A stretch of 8,228 nucleotides of DNA from UBA5266 sp002411545 (lineage in GTDB: Bacteria; Bacteroidota; Bacteroidia; Bacteroidales; WCHB1-69): the NCBI GenBank assembly GCA_028693085.1, contig JAQUWC010000084.1:1-8228 (forward strand), read 5' to 3'. Under the pieces are notes generated by a model, which did no database searches, was not told the origin of the DNA, and saw only the letters and a program-made list of their open reading frames with translations. A program made the translations under genes and the position numbers. Each line of letters begins with the position of its first letter. Positions within the stretch are counted from its first letter, which is position 1. Below are positions 6,918-8,228 of this stretch, in pieces.

Positions 6918-7411
6918 GCAAAGAAATACGACAATATGTCCGTCCGTCGTGGGATGAATACTTTATGCAAATCGCCAATACTGTTTCAACAAGAGCCACC
7001 TGCGATCGTGGACGCAGTGGATGTGTAATTGTTAGAGATAAACAAATCTTAGTAAGCGGTTATGTAGGCTCACCGGTCGGAATGCTCCATTGCGATGAAG
7101 TAGGCCATCAAATGAAACAATTGATACATGAAGATGGAAGCGTAACATGCCATTGCACACGTACGGTCCATGCCGAACAAAATGCTATTTGTCAGGCAGC
7201 TAAATTAGGAATTTCTCTTAAAGACAGCACACTCTATTGTCGTATGACCCCTTGTCGTACTTGCGCCATGTTGATCATCAATTGCGGCATTAAACGTGTT
7301 GTTTGCGAAAAAAAATATCATGCCGGCAAAGAATCCGAAGCAATGTTTAATCAATGTAACATTGAGTTGGTATTTCTCTGTGAAGACATCCTTCAGTATG
7401 ACAAACAATAA
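6914..7411 (+). CDS. Deoxycytidylate (dCMP) deaminase
   Basis: The enzyme deaminates dCMP to dUMP, the substrate of thymidylate synthase. The 165-residue protein carries the zinc cytidine/deoxycytidylate deaminase signature: HAEQNAI at 86-92, with zinc ligand H86 and proton-shuttling E88, and PCRTC at 113-117, with zinc ligands C114 and C117. Ahead of these, SGYVGSPVGMLHCDEVGH (48-65) corresponds to the dCMP deaminase substrate loop (GxPxGxxHCDExGH), which distinguishes it from tRNA adenosine and free cytidine deaminases. Length and motif order match the ComEB-type family. Extra cysteines (C30, C37, C60, C79, C81) may include ligands of a second, structural zinc, as in some phage enzymes, but this is inference. 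It overlaps the kinase gene by ATGA and is followed after 3 bp by a membrane protein gene, indicating translational coupling in one operon. Confidence 0.93.
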   Translation: MSKEIRQYVRPSWDEYFMQIANTVSTRATCDRGRSGCVIVRDKQILVSGYVGSPVGMLHCDEVGHQMKQLIHEDGSVTCHCTRTVHAEQNAICQAAKLGISLKDSTLYCRMTPCRTCAMLIINCGIKRVVCEKKYHAGKESEAMFNQCNIELVFLCEDILQYDKQ

Positions 7412-7414
7412 AAT

Positions 7415-8228
7415 ATGCTAAATAAAAATAAATATCTTTCGCTCACCATCCGCATATTCATTGGATGTGTATTTATTGCCTCAGCAATATTGAAATATAT
7501 CTCTATCGATGCCTTTGATGTATACATATACGAACATCAGCTTTTTAATTTTGCAATCACAGCTACATTGACGCGTTTACTCATTGCGACCGAATTTGTA
7601 CTAGGTGTTTTACTGATTGCTAATTTGTGTATTCGATTTACCTACGTGGTTACTTTTTTATTTTTAATCGGATTCACTCTCTATTTATGCCTACAACCCC
7701 TACTGTTCGATGTTGACATCAACAATTGCTATTGTTTTGGCGATAAAATCATGCTCAATCATACCCAATCCATTATTAAGAACTTAGTGTTGATGGGATT
7801 ACTCTTGTTGGTAAACATACGTTTTTATCACAAAAGGAAATACGAGCTTGCTGTTTTCATTGTACTAACCCTTAGCGCTTCCACAGCTTTTATGCTTATT
7901 GATGCCCCGGATTATATTTACAAAAAAATCTTTCGTACCGAAGTCCGTATAAATACCAACATCTACGAAAAAGCTTTGCATAAAACAACAAAATACGATA
8001 CATTTAGTAGTGGTTATCAGTTGATATGTTTATATTCAACCAAATGCAAATATTGCAAAATAGCTGCCGAAAAAATCGATAGAATTATAAAACAAAATCA
8101 ATTAGCTCCTTCACACGTAAAATGTATATTTTGGGAAAGTAGCGATTCTACCGAAATAAAGCACTTTTTCAGCGAAAACAAACTTGTTCCTTTAGACTAT
8201 GCCCTTTTCTCCATTGGTGAATTCTTAG
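7415..8228 (+). CDS. MauE/DoxX-like membrane protein with C-terminal thioredoxin-like domain, partial (3' end missing)
   Basis: An open frame from the ATG at 7415 runs 271 codons to the window edge without a stop; the final TAG at 8226-8228 is out of frame, so the gene continues. The N-terminal half has about four hydrophobic segments (roughly 9-28, 45-70, 74-97 and 120-136) with RIFIGCVFIASAILKYI near the start and NCYCFGD (104-110) before the last. This is the layout of MauE/DoxX-like proteins, where a CGCFG-like motif is usual. A fifth hydrophobic segment (about 144-163) is followed by a domain with LICLYSTKCKYCKIA (203-217), a CxxC motif at 211-214 typical of thioredoxin folds and probably outside the cytoplasm. 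It resembles the Bacteroides BT_3928-type proteins as I remember them. A role in envelope disulfide or electron transfer is plausible. It starts 3 bp after the dCMP deaminase stop, so it is in the same operon. Confidence 0.82.
   Translation, partial: MLNKNKYLSLTIRIFIGCVFIASAILKYISIDAFDVYIYEHQLFNFAITATLTRLLIATEFVLGVLLIANLCIRFTYVVTFLFLIGFTLYLCLQPLLFDVDINNCYCFGDKIMLNHTQSIIKNLVLMGLLLLVNIRFYHKRKYELAVFIVLTLSASTAFMLIDAPDYIYKKIFRTEVRINTNIYEKALHKTTKYDTFSSGYQLICLYSTKCKYCKIAAEKIDRIIKQNQLAPSHVKCIFWESSDSTEIKHFFSENKLVPLDYALFSIGEFL

Noticed and set aside
8226..8228. TAG at the window end as the stop of the MauE/DoxX-like gene
   Set aside because: The codons of that frame end at 8227; the TAG is out of frame, so the gene is truncated by the window rather than complete.

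Overview
The window is AT-rich and looks like a chromosomal segment of a Bacteroidota bacterium, probably of the order Bacteroidales. Three things point that way: several matches to the Bacteroidota -7 promoter element TAnnTTTG just upstream of genes, no recognisable Shine-Dalgarno sequences before the starts, and the gene content (a FISUMP-domain lipoprotein with acidic residues after the lipobox cysteine, a DUF486/DMT-family membrane protein, an LpxD acyltransferase for lipid A, and a MauE/DoxX-thioredoxin protein). LpxD and the lipoprotein indicate a Gram-negative envelope. The exact lineage cannot be fixed from the sequence alone.

Layout from left to right: (1) the 5' part of a DUF486 small membrane protein on the minus strand, cut by the window edge; (2) a divergent AT-rich promoter region; (3) a two-gene plus-strand operon, gatE then gatD, encoding both subunits of the Glu-tRNA(Gln) amidotransferase GatDE, an enzyme known mainly from archaea; (4) a convergent, stand-alone lpxD on the minus strand; (5) about 400 bp of AT-rich non-coding DNA holding a 9-bp inverted repeat that overlaps promoter-like boxes; (6) a surface-type lipoprotein with an Fn3-like domain and a FISUMP domain; (7) a tightly packed plus-strand operon of a small P-loop kinase resembling the archaeal UPF0200 family, a zinc-dependent dCMP deaminase (ATGA overlap), and a membrane MauE/DoxX-like protein with a C-terminal CxxC thioredoxin-like domain, which runs off the right edge.

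Functionally, GatD (asparaginase-like, releases ammonia) and GatE (GatB-like kinase/transamidase with an AspRS-like insertion) should act together to convert Glu-tRNA(Gln) to Gln-tRNA(Gln). The kinase and deaminase probably act together on deoxynucleoside monophosphates feeding dUMP/dTMP synthesis. The most notable observation is the complete archaeal-type GatDE pair in a bacterial setting. A second gene resembling an archaeal family (the UPF0200-like kinase) lies a few kilobases away. No CRISPR array, tRNA, rRNA, insertion sequence or phage gene was seen.
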